Below, piece after piece: positions 8,532-17,963 of a DNA stretch of 64,000 nt (its first letter is position 1; every line of letters begins with the position of its first letter). Below the pieces are notes generated by a model, which worked only from the letters and a program-made list of their open reading frames with translations, did no database searches and was not told where the DNA came from. Source of the stretch: Alcanivorax sediminis (GTDB lineage Bacteria; Pseudomonadota; Gammaproteobacteria; Pseudomonadales; Alcanivoracaceae); the NCBI RefSeq assembly GCF_009601165.1, contig NZ_WIRE01000001.1:3100001-3164000 (forward strand), written 5' to 3'. A program made the translations under genes and the position numbers.

Positions 8532-10577
8532 ATGAAGCCTTTGCGTTTTACTGCTCTGCCATTGTTTTTACCGCTCGCGGCGTTCGCCGATTCCATCACG
8601 CTGGATACCGTCACCGTGACCAGCACGCGTATGGAACGGCCGCTGGCGGATACGCCTGCCGCCCTCACGCTGGTGGACAGTCACGATGCCCAACAGGGCC
8701 AACCCCATCTGCAACTGGACGAAAGCCTGAACCGGGTGCCCGGCCTCTTTGTCCAGAATCGCTATAACTTTGCCCAAGGGCTGCGGCTGTCCTCACGGGG
8801 GTTTGGCTCTCGGGCTCCGTTTGGGGTGCGCGGGCTGAGGCTCAACGTGGACGGCTTTCCAGAAACCTTGCCCGATGGCCAGTCCCAGCTGGACAGCATT
8901 GATCTGTTCACGGTGGACAGCGTTGCTGTGCTGCGTGGGCCCAGCTCACTGTTCTATGGCAATGCCACCGGCGGGGTCGTCGACATCACTACCTTTAGCG
9001 CGCCCTGGACTGACTCGGCCAGCGCGACGGTGATTGGCGGGGGCAACGAGTTTCGGCAAGCCAATGTGCAGGCCCGTGGGCAACGCCAGAAGGGCCACCA
9101 TGGGTTCAGCCTCACCGCACTGGGATACGACGGTTATCGCGAGCAGAGCGAAGTGCGTAAATACCAGCTCACTGCCCAGAGTGGCTGGCAACTGCCTGAA
9201 GCACGTTCCCTGACCCTGCTGCTGACCGCCATGGACACCCCTATGGCCAATGACCCCGGCGGACTCACCCGGCAGCAGGTGCGCGAGGATCCCGATCAGG
9301 CCAGTCGGTTCGCCACACCACTGGACGCCGGTCAGGCGGTAGACCAGCAGCGGCTGGGGCTCCACTACCGGGATGCCGCCCTGGGTGGCGGCTTGCTCAA
9401 TGCCCGCACCTTTGTCAGCCAGCGGGACTTCCGCCAGCAGCTCCCGTTCCCCGGCAGCAGCCTGATTGATTATGACCGGCTGTTCTATGGCGCCCGGCTG
9501 GACTACACGCTGCCCTTCAGCCTCTTTGCACAACCACACCGCTTACTGGTGGGGCTGGATGCGGACAGGCAAGAGGATGCGCGGGGGCGTCGGGCTGTCG
9601 ACACGGACGGCGCCGTAACTGCGCTGACCGCAGACGAGGATCAGCTCGCCACCGCCACTGGCTTTTTTCTTCAACTGGACAGCCATCTCTCTGACCAGAT
9701 CATGCTGACCGTGGGTACCAGGGCGGACCGGTTACGCATGCGCATTGAGGATCACCTGCTCGACGATGGTGACGACAGCGGCCATCGTGACTTTGATGAA
9801 GTCAGCTACAGCGCAGGCCTGACGTGGCACGCCAGCTCTGCCCATACGCTGTACAGCACCGTCAGTTCAGCGTTTGAAAGCCCCACCCTTACCGAACTGG
9901 CGAACCCTTCCGGCGCAGGCGGCTTTAACCCGGCGCTCGACCCACAAACCGCATTGAATCTGGAGCTGGGTGCCCGTGGCACACTGACAGAGCGTCTGTT
10001 TTATGAAGCTGCCCTGTTCCGGGTAGACGTGGAAGACGAAATCACCCCTTATGAACTGGGCGGACGAACTTTTTACCAGAATGCTGGCGAAACCCGGCGT
10101 GACGGGATCGAGCTGGGGCTGGAACATGCCACCACTGAACGGCTCACACTAGCCCTCTCCTGGACCTGGTCGGATTTCCGTTTCCAGGAGTTTTTCGATA
10201 CCCAGCAGAATGCTGATGTCAGGGGTAATCGCCTGCCCGGCCTTCCTGAACATCATCTCTATGGCCTGGCGAAATGGCAGGCCGAGACGGGTTTCTTCGC
10301 AGCACTTGAAGGGCTGTTCAGCTCCCACCGCTATGCGGAAAACACCAATGTCACACGGGTGGGCAGCGAGATGATCGTGAATGTGAGGCTGGGCCGTGAA
10401 TGGCAGCGTCAGCAACAGACTCTCACGCTGTTCACCGGCATCACCAACCTGCTTGATCGGGATTACATCAGCAACTTGCGCATCAACGCCAATAGTGATC
10501 GCCCCGTTGAGGCGCGTGGCTATTTTGAGCCCGGGCCCGGCACCGGTTATTACGCGGGGCTTTCGGTTGGGTGGTGA
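8532..10577 (+). CDS. TonB-dependent outer-membrane receptor
   Basis: A 681-residue TonB-dependent receptor. Residues 1-20 form a signal peptide (cleavage after LAAFA). The mature N-terminus starts with a TonB-box-like DTVTVTST, then a plug domain (about 35-150, with RGFGSRAPFGVRG and VLRGPSSLFYGNATGG) and a 22-strand barrel ending in the aromatic-terminated TGYYAGLSVGW. It takes up an iron chelate or another large ligand across the outer membrane using TonB energy; by motif it resembles FecA/YncD-like receptors, but the substrate cannot be told. An in-frame ATG three codons upstream is possible. It stands alone between two REP arrays; no regulator or ABC genes adjoin it. Confidence 0.9.
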   Translation: MKPLRFTALPLFLPLAAFADSITLDTVTVTSTRMERPLADTPAALTLVDSHDAQQGQPHLQLDESLNRVPGLFVQNRYNFAQGLRLSSRGFGSRAPFGVRGLRLNVDGFPETLPDGQSQLDSIDLFTVDSVAVLRGPSSLFYGNATGGVVDITTFSAPWTDSASATVIGGGNEFRQANVQARGQRQKGHHGFSLTALGYDGYREQSEVRKYQLTAQSGWQLPEARSLTLLLTAMDTPMANDPGGLTRQQVREDPDQASRFATPLDAGQAVDQQRLGLHYRDAALGGGLLNARTFVSQRDFRQQLPFPGSSLIDYDRLFYGARLDYTLPFSLFAQPHRLLVGLDADRQEDARGRRAVDTDGAVTALTADEDQLATATGFFLQLDSHLSDQIMLTVGTRADRLRMRIEDHLLDDGDDSGHRDFDEVSYSAGLTWHASSAHTLYSTVSSAFESPTLTELANPSGAGGFNPALDPQTALNLELGARGTLTERLFYEAALFRVDVEDEITPYELGGRTFYQNAGETRRDGIELGLEHATTERLTLALSWTWSDFRFQEFFDTQQNADVRGNRLPGLPEHHLYGLAKWQAETGFFAALEGLFSSHRYAENTNVTRVGSEMIVNVRLGREWQRQQQTLTLFTGITNLLDRDYISNLRINANSDRPVEARGYFEPGPGTGYYAGLSVGW

Positions 10578-10594
10578 AGACACAGGGCTGGGCG

Positions 10595-11060
10595 TTGTAT
10601 TTGTAGGAGCTATGCTCGCATGGCGATCTGGCGGCGGCGGGACATCGCCATGCAAGCATGGGCTCCTACGGGGGATGCACCGGTGGTGTCTTGCTGCTGG
10701 CGGTGGGTTTCTCGTGCAAGTCTACCCCAAGGCGCAGGGCGCGCCTGGGGGTGCGCTGGGCTGGGCGTTGCTTTTGTAGGGGCTATGCTCGCATGGCGAT
10801 CTGGCGGCGGCGGGACATCGCCATGCAAGCATGGGCTCCTACGGGGGATGCACCGGTGGTGTCTTGCTGCTGGCGGTGGGTTTCTCGTGCAAGTCTACCC
10901 CAAGGCGCAGGGCGCGCCTGGGGGTGCGCTGGGCCAGGCGTTGCTTTCGTAGGAGCTATGCTTGCATGGCGATCGGGCTGCGGCGGGACATCGCCATGCA
11001 AGCATGGGCTCCTACGGGGAATGCACCGGTGGTGTCTTGCTGCTGGCGGAGGGGGTTCGC
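10595..11060. repeat. Tandem array of about 2.7 units of 173 bp with a REP-like core
   Basis: TGTCTTGCTGCTGGCGG recurs at 10687, 10860 and 11033 (period 173). The inverted core is the same as in the 168-bp array upstream of the TonB receptor gene, but the spacer between cores is different in sequence. The array begins immediately after the receptor stop codon and runs to the terminator of the aldehyde dehydrogenase gene. ORFs through it on both strands are artefacts. Confidence 0.9.
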
Positions 11061-11130
11061 TTGCAGGCAAGTTCCCACAGGAGGCGCGTTTGCCTTGCCT
11101 GATGCGTGATAAAGCCACAGAGCGGCCCCC

Positions 11131-11157
11131 CAAAAAAACCGCCCGGGGAGGGGCGGT
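11131..11157 (-). terminator. Intrinsic terminator of the aldehyde dehydrogenase gene
   Basis: On the minus strand ACCGCCC, a short loop and GGGCGGT precede seven T residues, about 40 bases after the stop codon. Confidence 0.8.
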
Positions 11158-11194
11158 AAGCGTTCAGGACAGATAACAAGATGATCAGCGGGAA

Positions 11195-12715
11195 TCAGAA
11201 GAAGCCCAGCGGGTTGATGTCGTAGCTCACCAGCAGGTTCTTGGTTTGCTGGTAATGCTCCAGGGCTACCTTGTGGGTTTCGCGGCCCACACCGGATTTC
11301 TTGTAGCCTCCGAACGCCGCATGAGCCGGATAGGCGTGGTAGCAGTTGGTCCAGACCCGGCCGGCCTGAATGCCACGCCCCATACGGAAGGCCACATTCA
11401 TATCGCGGCTCCACACACCCGCCCCCAGACCAAACTCGGTATCGTTGGCAATGGCCAGCGCTTCCTCCTCATCCTTGAACGTAGTGACGCTCACTACCGG
11501 GCCAAAGATTTCTTCCTGGAACACACGCATCTTGTTATGACCCTGCAGCAGGGTCGGCTGGATGTAGAAACCGGTGCTGTAATCGCCGTCCAGAGATTCA
11601 CTGTCGCCACCGGCCAGTACTGTGGCCCCCTCCTCTCGGGCGATCTCCATGTAGGACATGATCTTGTCGAACTGCTCCTGAGACGCCTGGGCGCCCACCT
11701 GCACATCGGTATCCAGTGGGTTGCCACGCTTGATGGTGCTCATGCGCTTGAGTACCCGACCAATAAAGTCGTCGTACATGCTTTCCTGGATCAGCGCCCG
11801 GGAGGGGCAGGTACACACTTCGCCCTGATTGAAGAACGCCAGCACCAGACCTTCCACGGCCTTGTCGATGAACTGTTCTTCCGCATTCATGATGTCGGCG
11901 AAATAAATGTTTGGGGATTTGCCGCCGAGCTCCACGGTGGACGGAATGATGTTCTCCGCCGCGCACTTGAGAATATGTGAACCCACCGGGGTGGAGCCGG
12001 TGAACGCGATCTTGGCAATACGCTTGCTGGTGGCCAGCGCCTGGCCAGCTTCAATACCGTAGCCATTCACGATGTTCAGTACGCCCGGCGGCAACAGGTC
12101 GCCAATCACTTCCATGACCTTGAGGATGGAGGCCGGGGTCTGCTCTGCGGGCTTGAGCACCACACAATTACCCGCAGCCAGCGCCGGGCCCAGTTTCCAG
12201 GCCGCCATCAGGATCGGAAAGTTCCAGGGAATGATCTGACCCACGACGCCCAGCGGTTCATGAAAATGATAGGCCACAGTATTGGCATCCAGATCGGCAG
12301 CAGTGCCTTCCTGGGCGCGCAGGCAACCGGCAAAGTAACGGAAATGGTCCACGGCCAGGGGAATGTCCGCGTTGAGCGTTTCACGCACGGCCTTGCCATT
12401 GTCCCAGGTCTCGGCCACCGCCAGCATTTCCAGATTCTGCTCGAGTCGATCGGCAATCTTCAGCAGGATGTTGCTGCGCTCGGTGACAGAGGTCTTGCCC
12501 CAGGCGGCGGCTGCACGGTGAGCCGCATCCAGGGCCAGATCGATGTCTTCGGCAGTGGAGCGCGCAACCTGGCAGAAGACCTTGCCATTCACGGGGCTGA
12601 CATTGTCGAAATAGGCCCCTTTGACCGGCGCGACCCACTCGCCGCCGATGTAGTTGTCGTAACGTTCGTTGAACGATACCACCGAACCGTCACTGCCCGG
12701 GTTTGCGTAAATCAT
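11195..12715 (-). CDS. exaC: NAD-dependent aldehyde dehydrogenase, ExaC/AldB type
   Basis: A full-length 506-residue aldehyde dehydrogenase that oxidises an aldehyde such as acetaldehyde to the acid. Visible are PWNFP (163-167), the nucleotide-site FTGSTPVG (238-245), the general-base Glu262 in VELGGKSP, and the catalytic Cys in [11 protein letters not shown] (Cys301 by position). The ATG follows a GAGGA site. The symbol rests on similarity to the AldB/AcoD/ExaC branch and on the adjacent FIST, kinase and LuxR regulator genes, which resemble the regulators around exaABC in Pseudomonas aeruginosa. The PQQ alcohol dehydrogenase (exaA) and its cytochrome (exaB) are absent from the window. Confidence 0.88.
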   Translation of the reverse strand: MIYANPGSDGSVVSFNERYDNYIGGEWVAPVKGAYFDNVSPVNGKVFCQVARSTAEDIDLALDAAHRAAAAWGKTSVTERSNILLKIADRLEQNLEMLAVAETWDNGKAVRETLNADIPLAVDHFRYFAGCLRAQEGTAADLDANTVAYHFHEPLGVVGQIIPWNFPILMAAWKLGPALAAGNCVVLKPAEQTPASILKVMEVIGDLLPPGVLNIVNGYGIEAGQALATSKRIAKIAFTGSTPVGSHILKCAAENIIPSTVELGGKSPNIYFADIMNAEEQFIDKAVEGLVLAFFNQGEVCTCPSRALIQESMYDDFIGRVLKRMSTIKRGNPLDTDVQVGAQASQEQFDKIMSYMEIAREEGATVLAGGDSESLDGDYSTGFYIQPTLLQGHNKMRVFQEEIFGPVVSVTTFKDEEEALAIANDTEFGLGAGVWSRDMNVAFRMGRGIQAGRVWTNCYHAYPAHAAFGGYKKSGVGRETHKVALEHYQQTKNLLVSYDINPLGFF

Positions 12716-12865
12716 GGCCTGATCCTCATTCCAATGCTGGTCACGCTCGTCTCTTCGTGGACGAGCTCTTGTGATCAGGTTAGGCCTGTGAGGTATCGGT
12801 CCGCATGCGACTAAAGGTGTAATTTTCTCCGCTTTTGGTATTGGTTTGCTTTGGGAAACGAAACG

Positions 12866-14290
12866 TCAACTATCGCGGTGATGGGCGAACTGCTGAAGAG
12901 CCATTTTCAGTTTCAGAGGCTTGAGCGGTTTGTAGACCTGGCGGTACCCGTTGCGGGCACAGCGCTTCTTCAGGTCGGCACTGCGATCCGCCGTCACCAG
13001 CAGCACCGGCAGGGGAACCGCTCGGCCGTCATTGATAAAACGGGCCACAGTGATGCCATCATCCATGTCCGGATCCAGGTGGTAGTCCATCAGCAGCACA
13101 TCGGCCTTATCCCTGGAGGTATCCACCTTGGCGCGCAGGGCCGCCAGTGATTCCGCCACCACCACTTCGCAACCCCATCCTTCCAACAGGGTCTTCATGC
13201 CCAGGCAAATAGCTTCATCGTTATCCACCACCCAGGTGCGCAGGCCCGCCAGCGATTGGCCAGCCAGTTCGTCAGCTGACAGCGTCCTGGCCACATACTC
13301 GGAGGGCTGTGCAACAGGCAGGGTCAGCGTGAAGCGAGAGCCCTTGTCCGGGATAGAGCTAACGGACAACGGGTGGGCCAGGATCTGGCTGATCTTTTCA
13401 ACAATGGCGAGCCCCAAACCCAGCCCCCGTTCATGGAAACGAGCCGCCTGCTTGCCCCGCTTGAATTCTTCAAAAATGACGCCGAGCTGATCTTCGCGGA
13501 TGCCGATACCCGTGTCCGCAACGACGATCTCCACTTGGTCCTGATGACGCCGACTCCCCAGCAGGATACTGCCCGAATGGGTGTAACGAATGGCATTGGA
13601 CAGCAGGTTTCGCATAATGCGGCTGAGCAGTTGCGGATCGCTGCGCACCAGCCTTTCGCTGGGCACATAACGCAGCCGCAGTCCTTTCTGTTCCGCCTGC
13701 TGACGAAACTCTTCAGCCAGCACATCCAGCAGGTCACGCAGCGGGAACACCCCCACCTCCGCGGTGACCACCCCGGCATCCAGTTTGGACGCATCAGAGA
13801 GTGTAGTGATCAGGGATTCCAGGTCCCTCAAGGCGGTGCTGATGTGGGAGAGCTGGAAGGCACTATTGGCATCACTACTTTCCTGCAGGGCACTGGTAAA
13901 AAGTCGTGCAGCATTGAGAGGCTGCATCAGGTCATGGCTGACGGCCGCCACAAAGCGGGTCTTGGACAGATTGGCCTGCTCGGCTTTTTCCCGGGCCTCG
14001 CGCAGCTGTTGCTCGACCCGGCGACGCTCTTCGATCTCCGCCAGTAATTGCTGGTTCACTTCCCGAAGTGCCTGGGTACGCTCGCGGACCTGTTCCGCCA
14101 GCACCACGGAATGCTGGAACGCACCATACGGCGCGGTGGGCGTCATATTGCTGGATTCCACCCGCTCGATCAGGGCATCACAGATACGTCTGAGCCGGGA
14201 GTTCTCAGCCATCAATCGGGCTTCGTGCAACTCCCAGGGGGAATCTTCGCGGGGGTCCGCTGCATTGTCAGAGCCGTTGCTTTCGTCCAA
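12866..14290 (-). CDS. Hybrid sensor histidine kinase / response regulator (ErcS'/NahK-like)
   Basis: About 474 residues and cytoplasmic: no membrane segments. A coiled coil (about 55-115) leads to a HisKA domain with phospho-acceptor His119 in VSHDLMQPLN, a HATPase domain (NLLSNAIRYT, DTGIGI, GLGLGLAIVEK), and a C-terminal receiver with the phospho-acceptor Asp in LLMDYHLD and the conserved Lys in VYKPLKP. I chose a TTG start because AGGAG lies 7 bases upstream; it overlaps the end of the FIST gene by 23 bp, indicating translational coupling. An ATG at 14359 lies deeper in that gene without a ribosome site. It probably receives the FIST signal and acts on the nearby LuxR regulator. Confidence 0.87.
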   Translation of the reverse strand: MDESNGSDNAADPREDSPWELHEARLMAENSRLRRICDALIERVESSNMTPTAPYGAFQHSVVLAEQVRERTQALREVNQQLLAEIEERRRVEQQLREAREKAEQANLSKTRFVAAVSHDLMQPLNAARLFTSALQESSDANSAFQLSHISTALRDLESLITTLSDASKLDAGVVTAEVGVFPLRDLLDVLAEEFRQQAEQKGLRLRYVPSERLVRSDPQLLSRIMRNLLSNAIRYTHSGSILLGSRRHQDQVEIVVADTGIGIREDQLGVIFEEFKRGKQAARFHERGLGLGLAIVEKISQILAHPLSVSSIPDKGSRFTLTLPVAQPSEYVARTLSADELAGQSLAGLRTWVVDNDEAICLGMKTLLEGWGCEVVVAESLAALRAKVDTSRDKADVLLMDYHLDPDMDDGITVARFINDGRAVPLPVLLVTADRSADLKKRCARNGYRQVYKPLKPLKLKMALQQFAHHRDS

Positions 14291-15425
14291 TGACCACTCC
14301 TGTGAAGGTGTGATTGAGGTGCATGCCGTCCACATGCTCACCATAGGTGCTGAAGCCAATCACCCCGTAGCGACGTAATAAGGCGGAGGCTGCATCCACC
14401 AGGCCTTCTGCCTCCAACTGGGTATAGCGCAGGCAGCAATCGCAGCCCAGGGTCAACCAGGCAGGGCCAAGTCGGGATTCGATGGCGCCCAACTTTTCAT
14501 CCAGTTCGTTCAGGATGGAGCCGGTCTCCATGGCGGTGAGCACAATGCCGTTTTCCACAGCACAGTAAAACGACAGGCTCATGTCCGGGTTCACCCTCTG
14601 GATGGCGCGGGCGTAATAACGGCCGTTGATACGTACGGCCAACGGCGAACAGGCGAACGTCACATCATCCAGCTCTTCCACCGGCACCCCGACCAGCCTT
14701 GCATAAGCCTGTGCTGCTGGCTCCGCATTAAGTGACAGCACCCGACGTTGTTCAGGATCAGAATCGGTGACCACCAGCTTCTGGGATTGTGGCGACAGGT
14801 GATGGGTACTAAGCACTTCAAAATCGAGCTGGGTGGAGACCATCAGAACAATGGCTGCATCGCGGCAGAATCGCCCGTTGCTATACACGTAGGTACCATT
14901 GAGCCGGTATTCATCGCCAGCAGATCCACCAAAGCATGTGATGCTTCCCAGGACAGCGTTAAGGGTAGCCAGCACCATTTCTTCACTGACTGAAAGACCA
15001 TCCATCAGAGTCAGTACAAAGGTGTTGTTGGTGTTCGGGGTACCAGCCACGCCATGGCTGCATTCGGCAAACAGACTGTCGGTGAGCTGCTGGGCATCAG
15101 CCAGATCGAATCGCTCCAGCTGCTCAATCAGGCGCTGGCCCACGGTGAAGAAGCGGCGGTCAAAGCCGATGGCCACGATGGAGCCACGGTCATAACCCTG
15201 AGAGGTTATCTCGCCACAGGAAGTACAGCCAGAGATTGGCACATTCTGAAAGCGTGACTGGAGCGCCTGTGCCAGGCGGTCCAGATCATATTCCACGGAA
15301 CAGAAAAAAAGTACGAAGCCCAGATTGGGGTGCACCAGACTGCTCGCCAGCTCATCAGCAGCGATGTATTCATCGGTGGCGGAACTGAACGAGGTCAACA
15401 CCGCATTGGCAGGAGCAGCATTCAT
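14268..15425 (-). CDS. FIST-domain sensor protein
   Basis: A 385-residue FIST N + FIST C protein, a predicted small-ligand sensor module. GCTSCGEIT and the region around residues 20-190 fit FIST N; the C-terminal half includes the Cys-rich GCDCCLRY, typical of FIST C. It has no signal peptide. I chose the second methionine (MNAAPANAV) rather than the start 13 codons upstream; neither ribosome site is strong. It overlaps the hybrid kinase gene, so the two likely work as a split sensor-kinase pair. The ligand is unknown. Confidence 0.85.
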   Translation of the reverse strand: MNAAPANAVLTSFSSATDEYIAADELASSLVHPNLGFVLFFCSVEYDLDRLAQALQSRFQNVPISGCTSCGEITSQGYDRGSIVAIGFDRRFFTVGQRLIEQLERFDLADAQQLTDSLFAECSHGVAGTPNTNNTFVLTLMDGLSVSEEMVLATLNAVLGSITCFGGSAGDEYRLNGTYVYSNGRFCRDAAIVLMVSTQLDFEVLSTHHLSPQSQKLVVTDSDPEQRRVLSLNAEPAAQAYARLVGVPVEELDDVTFACSPLAVRINGRYYARAIQRVNPDMSLSFYCAVENGIVLTAMETGSILNELDEKLGAIESRLGPAWLTLGCDCCLRYTQLEAEGLVDAASALLRRYGVIGFSTYGEHVDGMHLNHTFTGVVIGRKQRL

Positions 15426-15585
15426 GGCACTCGCTTCTCTGTTTTTATTCTGGCGCTGAGGCATTCAGCGCGCGACAGTTCAAATTGTGCGTATCCCGGC
15501 GGCTCGCTTGAAGCTATTTGCCGTTGCGGTTTGGTAATCTTGGCAGGGCTCCGCCTTCCACACTAGCCACCTTCCACCACGGCCA

Positions 15586-16257
15586 TCATTGCTGGCCGGC
15601 CCGTTTCTGATAGGCGCTGAAATCCACCTCGCTGGCGGTCAGAATCGCCTGCACCCGGTTACTGGCGCCCAGCTTCCGCAGAATGGCAGAGACATGGGCC
15701 TTCACAGTGCTCTCGGCAATATTCATTTCATAAGCGATGACCTTGTTGGACTCACCATGGGTCATGCGTTCGAATACCTGCAACTGTTTACGGGTCAGGC
15801 TTTCCAGCACTGCCGGCAGCAAGGAGTTATCCGGGCGGGTGGACTCGCTACCCGTGTTGGCGCGAATGATCTCCGAGGGCAGATAAACCGAGCCGGCCAG
15901 AATCTGCTCCAGAGCGCTAATCATCTGTTTGCGCGGGGATGATTTGGTAATAAAACCGACCGCACCACAGGTCACCGCCTGGAGAATGGTGCTCTTGTCT
16001 TCTTCGGCGGAAACGATCACAGCCGGGGTGTCAGGAAACTGGTTTCGCAGTTGCACCAGCCCCTGCAATCCATGCATCCCGGGCATGTTGAGATCAAGCA
16101 CCACGAGATCGATGTCCTCGTTATCAGACACCTGTTTCAGGGTGGCCTCCAGATCGGCCGCTTCAAGCAAGGTGCTGCCTGGAAAGCCATCGTCAATCAC
16201 CCGCGCCATGGCCTCACGAAACAGGGGGTGATCATCCGCAATCAGGATCTGATACAT
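15586..16257 (-). CDS. LuxR-family response regulator (ErbR/AgmR-like)
   Basis: A 223-residue NarL/FixJ-type regulator. A receiver domain (1-120) carries the phospho-acceptor Asp in [12 protein letters not shown], and a LuxR-type HTH (about 150-210) reads [19 protein letters not shown]. The ATG has a good AGGAG site. By position beside the FIST/kinase pair and an ExaC-type aldehyde dehydrogenase it probably activates alcohol or aldehyde oxidation genes, like ErbR (AgmR) in Pseudomonas. That role is an inference; no binding site was recognised upstream of the dehydrogenase. Confidence 0.88.
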   Translation of the reverse strand: MYQILIADDHPLFREAMARVIDDGFPGSTLLEAADLEATLKQVSDNEDIDLVVLDLNMPGMHGLQGLVQLRNQFPDTPAVIVSAEEDKSTILQAVTCGAVGFITKSSPRKQMISALEQILAGSVYLPSEIIRANTGSESTRPDNSLLPAVLESLTRKQLQVFERMTHGESNKVIAYEMNIAESTVKAHVSAILRKLGASNRVQAILTASEVDFSAYQKRAGQQ

Positions 16258-16805
16258 GGACGCTCCTGATGGTCCGTTGTTATTGGTCTTGTGGCCTTGG
16301 TAAAGGCAGCGGCATCCATTGCCACATTACGCTGGGGCGACGAACAGAGCGCCCCTCAGTTAACTGTATGGGTTAATTGGGTAGACGGCTATTGTTCTAA
16401 AGTACTAGTGGGAAGGGACGCTACATGCTGCACGCAACAGGCAACACGTGGGCGGTGTACTTGGCCTCAGGAGTCGGCCTGCTGGCGAGAAAGATCGCGT
16501 GCAGGCACGCTCCTACGGCCAGCCGGACCGCGCTGTCAGTTGACCTGCTGGGGAGCGTGTCTACACGCGATAGGGCGCCAGCCGCATCGCTATCGGGGGG
16601 TTAGGGACAAGCGCGTCGCGAAAACCGGGTTGTCTGCCCTTCCGGTTTTGATCTTCGAAACTCGCTTCTCGCAACTCGACACATGTTAATCGCTTGCATG
16701 CAAGCTCCCACCTACGCCTATTGTTGCTGTAGGCGTTCCTCGTGAGGGACGAAGGGCTTACGGTTCTTGCATCTGGCTTCCGGCATCCAGCGTCAGGCGT
16801 CTCGC
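16258..16805. other. Repeat-bearing intergenic region
   Basis: Contains no convincing gene. At 16493-16516 is a REP-like palindrome copy (GATCGCGTGCAGGCACGCTC), at about 16650-16680 a TTCGAAACTCGCTTCTCGC repeat, at about 16690-16711 a CGCTTGCATGCAAGCTCCCA palindrome, and at about 16770-16805 a GGCATCCAGCGTCAGGCGTC repeat that abuts the next gene's stop codon. The promoter of the LuxR regulator gene should lie at the left end. Confidence 0.6.
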
Positions 16806-17576
16806 CTAGAATGCCGACACCCCACCATCCACAGCCAGGCTCTGACCGGTCATGTAGGTATTGGCCGGGGACAGGAGCATGAGCATAACGGTGACGATTT
16901 CTTCCGGTTGGCCCAGGCGTTTCATGGGGCTGCCGGAGGCCAGCATCGCGTGGACGGTGTCCTTGTTTTCGGACAGCTCGCCCTCGTCCACCATGGGGGT
17001 GTGAGAGTAGAACGGGCACACCGCGTTGACACGGATATTGCGGCGCGCGTATTCCACTGCGGCAGTTTTGGTCATGCCGATGACCGCGTGCTTGGCCGCG
17101 GAATAGGCGCCGATCTTGGGCGCACCGCCCAGCCCGGCCATGGAGCTGACGTTGACAATGGCGCCCCCGTTTTCCTTCATGGCGGCGATCTGGTGCTTCA
17201 TGCCATACATCACGCCCTTCACGTTGATATTGATCTGCAGATCGAGAATCTCGTCGGTGAGCTGATCAAAAGGCACAAAGGCATGGGCGATACCCGCATT
17301 GTTCACCGCCATGTCGAGGTGACCAAACTGGGCCAGGGCAGTGTCCACCATGGCCTTGCAGTCCGCTTCGATGGACACATCACACCGCAGAGCGGCCACT
17401 TTCACCCCCTGCCCGGCCAGCTCATCCGCCACAGCATCAAGAGCATCGGTATTAATATCACCCAGCACCAGGCAGGCACCGCGCTTGCCCAGCTCCTGGG
17501 CCAGCAATTTGCCAAAGCCGCTGGCAGCACCAGTGATGATGACGCTCTTGCCTGTGAAATCGAGAATTGGATCCAT
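16806..17576 (-). CDS. SDR-family NAD(P)-dependent oxidoreductase
   Basis: A 256-residue classical short-chain dehydrogenase/reductase with the TGAASGFG cofactor motif near residue 14, NNAG near 91 and the catalytic YSAAK. I chose MDPILDF because GAAGGAGAA precedes it; the longer frame is intergenic repeat. It heads a series of same-strand genes for lipid or acyl-CoA metabolism (a second SDR, a phosphotransferase-fold protein and an acyl-CoA dehydrogenase), separated from the next by a large palindrome. A 3-hydroxyacyl or alcohol substrate is likely but not shown. Confidence 0.88.
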   Translation of the reverse strand: MDPILDFTGKSVIITGAASGFGKLLAQELGKRGACLVLGDINTDALDAVADELAGQGVKVAALRCDVSIEADCKAMVDTALAQFGHLDMAVNNAGIAHAFVPFDQLTDEILDLQININVKGVMYGMKHQIAAMKENGGAIVNVSSMAGLGGAPKIGAYSAAKHAVIGMTKTAAVEYARRNIRVNAVCPFYSHTPMVDEGELSENKDTVHAMLASGSPMKRLGQPEEIVTVMLMLLSPANTYMTGQSLAVDGGVSAF

Positions 17577-17723
17577 GGGTGTGTGTTCTCCTTCGTCGAA
17601 CAGCTGCGAGCTATGAGCTTCGAACTGCGAGTAAAATCCTGTAAGGCTATGGCGCGAAGACAAGTCGGGAGTAACTAAACCCCGCCGCGCTCCGCGCTGC
17701 AAGAGTTTGAGAAAACAGTACTT

Positions 17724-17938
17724 CGAAGCCGCTGTAGGAGCCTGCCTGCAGGCGATCCGAGCCTTGGCGAGGTAAAGATTCCAGAAACGGGTTTCGAGTA
17801 TCGAGTTTCGAAAATCAAAAGACGGCGCCCGGGACGCGATTTTGGGTTTTGCCTTTCGAAACTCGCTTCTCGTAACTCGAAACTCATTACCTCGCTTAGG
17901 CTCGGATCGCCTGCAGGCAGGCTCCTACAGCGGCTTCG
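17724..17938. repeat. Nested 215-bp inverted repeat
   Basis: The outer arms, 17724-17775 and 17887-17938, are near-perfect reverse complements (about 52 nt each) and hold a REP-like GTAGGAGCCTGCCTGCAGGC copy. An inner pair made of the TTCGAAACTCG repeat lies at about 17790-17815 and 17855-17884. The whole could extrude or fold as one long stem. It fills the space between the two SDR genes, leaving no obvious room for a separate gene. Confidence 0.85.
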
Positions 17939-17963
17939 TCGCTTCTACGCTCGTAGCTCGTAA

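Noticed and set aside
10610..11414. ORFs of 70-170 codons through the second array
   Set aside because: All read repeat units or the end of the aldehyde dehydrogenase gene in a wrong frame.
16291..16689. A 132-codon plus-strand ORF upstream of the LuxR-type regulator gene
   Set aside because: It crosses a REP-like copy and another repeat and is rich in Cys and Arg codons without any motif.
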